NCBI GenBank assembly: GCA_007125875.1
Contig: SLCI01000026.1
Coordinates: 1 to 5,448 of the forward strand
From: Kiritimatiellia bacterium
GTDB lineage: Bacteria > Verrucomicrobiota > Kiritimatiellia > SLAD01
Reading direction: 5' to 3'
Length of the DNA stretch: 5,448 nucleotides
Shown here: one piece after another, positions 5,406 through 5,448 of the stretch
How the letters are laid out: every line of letters begins with the position of its first letter
How positions within the stretch are numbered: position 1 is the stretch's first letter
The notes under the pieces: model-generated
What the model was told of the DNA's origin: nothing
What the model saw: the letters and a program-made list of their open reading frames with translations, nothing else
The model's database searches: none
Made by a program: the position numbers and the translations under genes

Positions 5406-5448
5406 GGCGAGCACCAACGTCGCGAAACGGGCCTCAGGGCTCGTAGAT

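Larger units (their letters stand above)
4724..5448. other. 725 bp without a convincing gene, rich in repeats and hairpins
   Basis: No reading frame here has a good ribosome binding site together with recognisable protein content. The stretch holds a weak terminator candidate after argS, a 9-bp-period tandem repeat, at least three strong stem-loops, and two direct copies plus one inverted, partial relative of a short palindromic repeat. A TATAAT box lies near the right end, at 5361-5366. The minus-strand frame at 5154-5417 has a hydrophobic stretch but is not convincing. The stretch looks like an intergenic region that has collected dispersed repeats; the next gene is probably beyond the window. 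Confidence 0.6.

Noticed and set aside
4724..5448. tRNA gene, CRISPR array or integron attC site
   Set aside because: No cloverleaf with a TTCGA-type arm, no regularly spaced identical repeats, and no paired core sites with the required spacing. The GTTAAC at 5081-5086 is isolated.

Overview
The window looks like part of a bacterial chromosome of moderately high GC, most likely from a gammaproteobacterium. This rests on the arginyl-tRNA synthetase type, the lysine/alanine-rich histone-like protein and Gram-negative export signals; the placement is tentative. Four protein genes are supported. Three lie on the minus strand (a metallopeptidase that runs off the left edge, a CsgG-family protein and a histone H1-like DUF2934 protein). 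The fourth, argS, is on the plus strand and diverges from the histone-like gene.

Left part (1-1283, minus): a secreted zinc metallopeptidase with a signal peptide, a propeptide and a metzincin-type catalytic domain. It has the full zinc motif HExxHxxGxxHD and a Met-turn, and is cut by the window edge beyond residue 427. A long open frame on the opposite strand is a shadow. Middle (1390-2310, minus): an exported protein of the CsgG family with a C-terminal beta-rich domain, 106 bp upstream of the protease and in the same direction, so the two may be co-transcribed. Next, 2543-2893 (minus): a small histone-like protein with its own terminator hairpin (2489-2519), which separates it from the CsgG-like gene.

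Right part: argS (2993-4723, plus) is complete and ordinary. The 99 bp divergent region between it and the histone-like gene holds a perfect short palindrome. The last 725 bp (4724-5448) has no convincing gene. It holds a weak terminator candidate, a 9-bp-period tandem repeat, several strong stem-loops, and two direct copies plus one inverted, shortened relative of a REP-like palindromic repeat.

The export-related pair (CsgG-like plus metallopeptidase) and the housekeeping pair (histone-like plus argS) appear functionally separate. No clearly new system is visible. The least explained material is the repeat and hairpin cluster after argS and the CsgG-like/metallopeptidase pairing.
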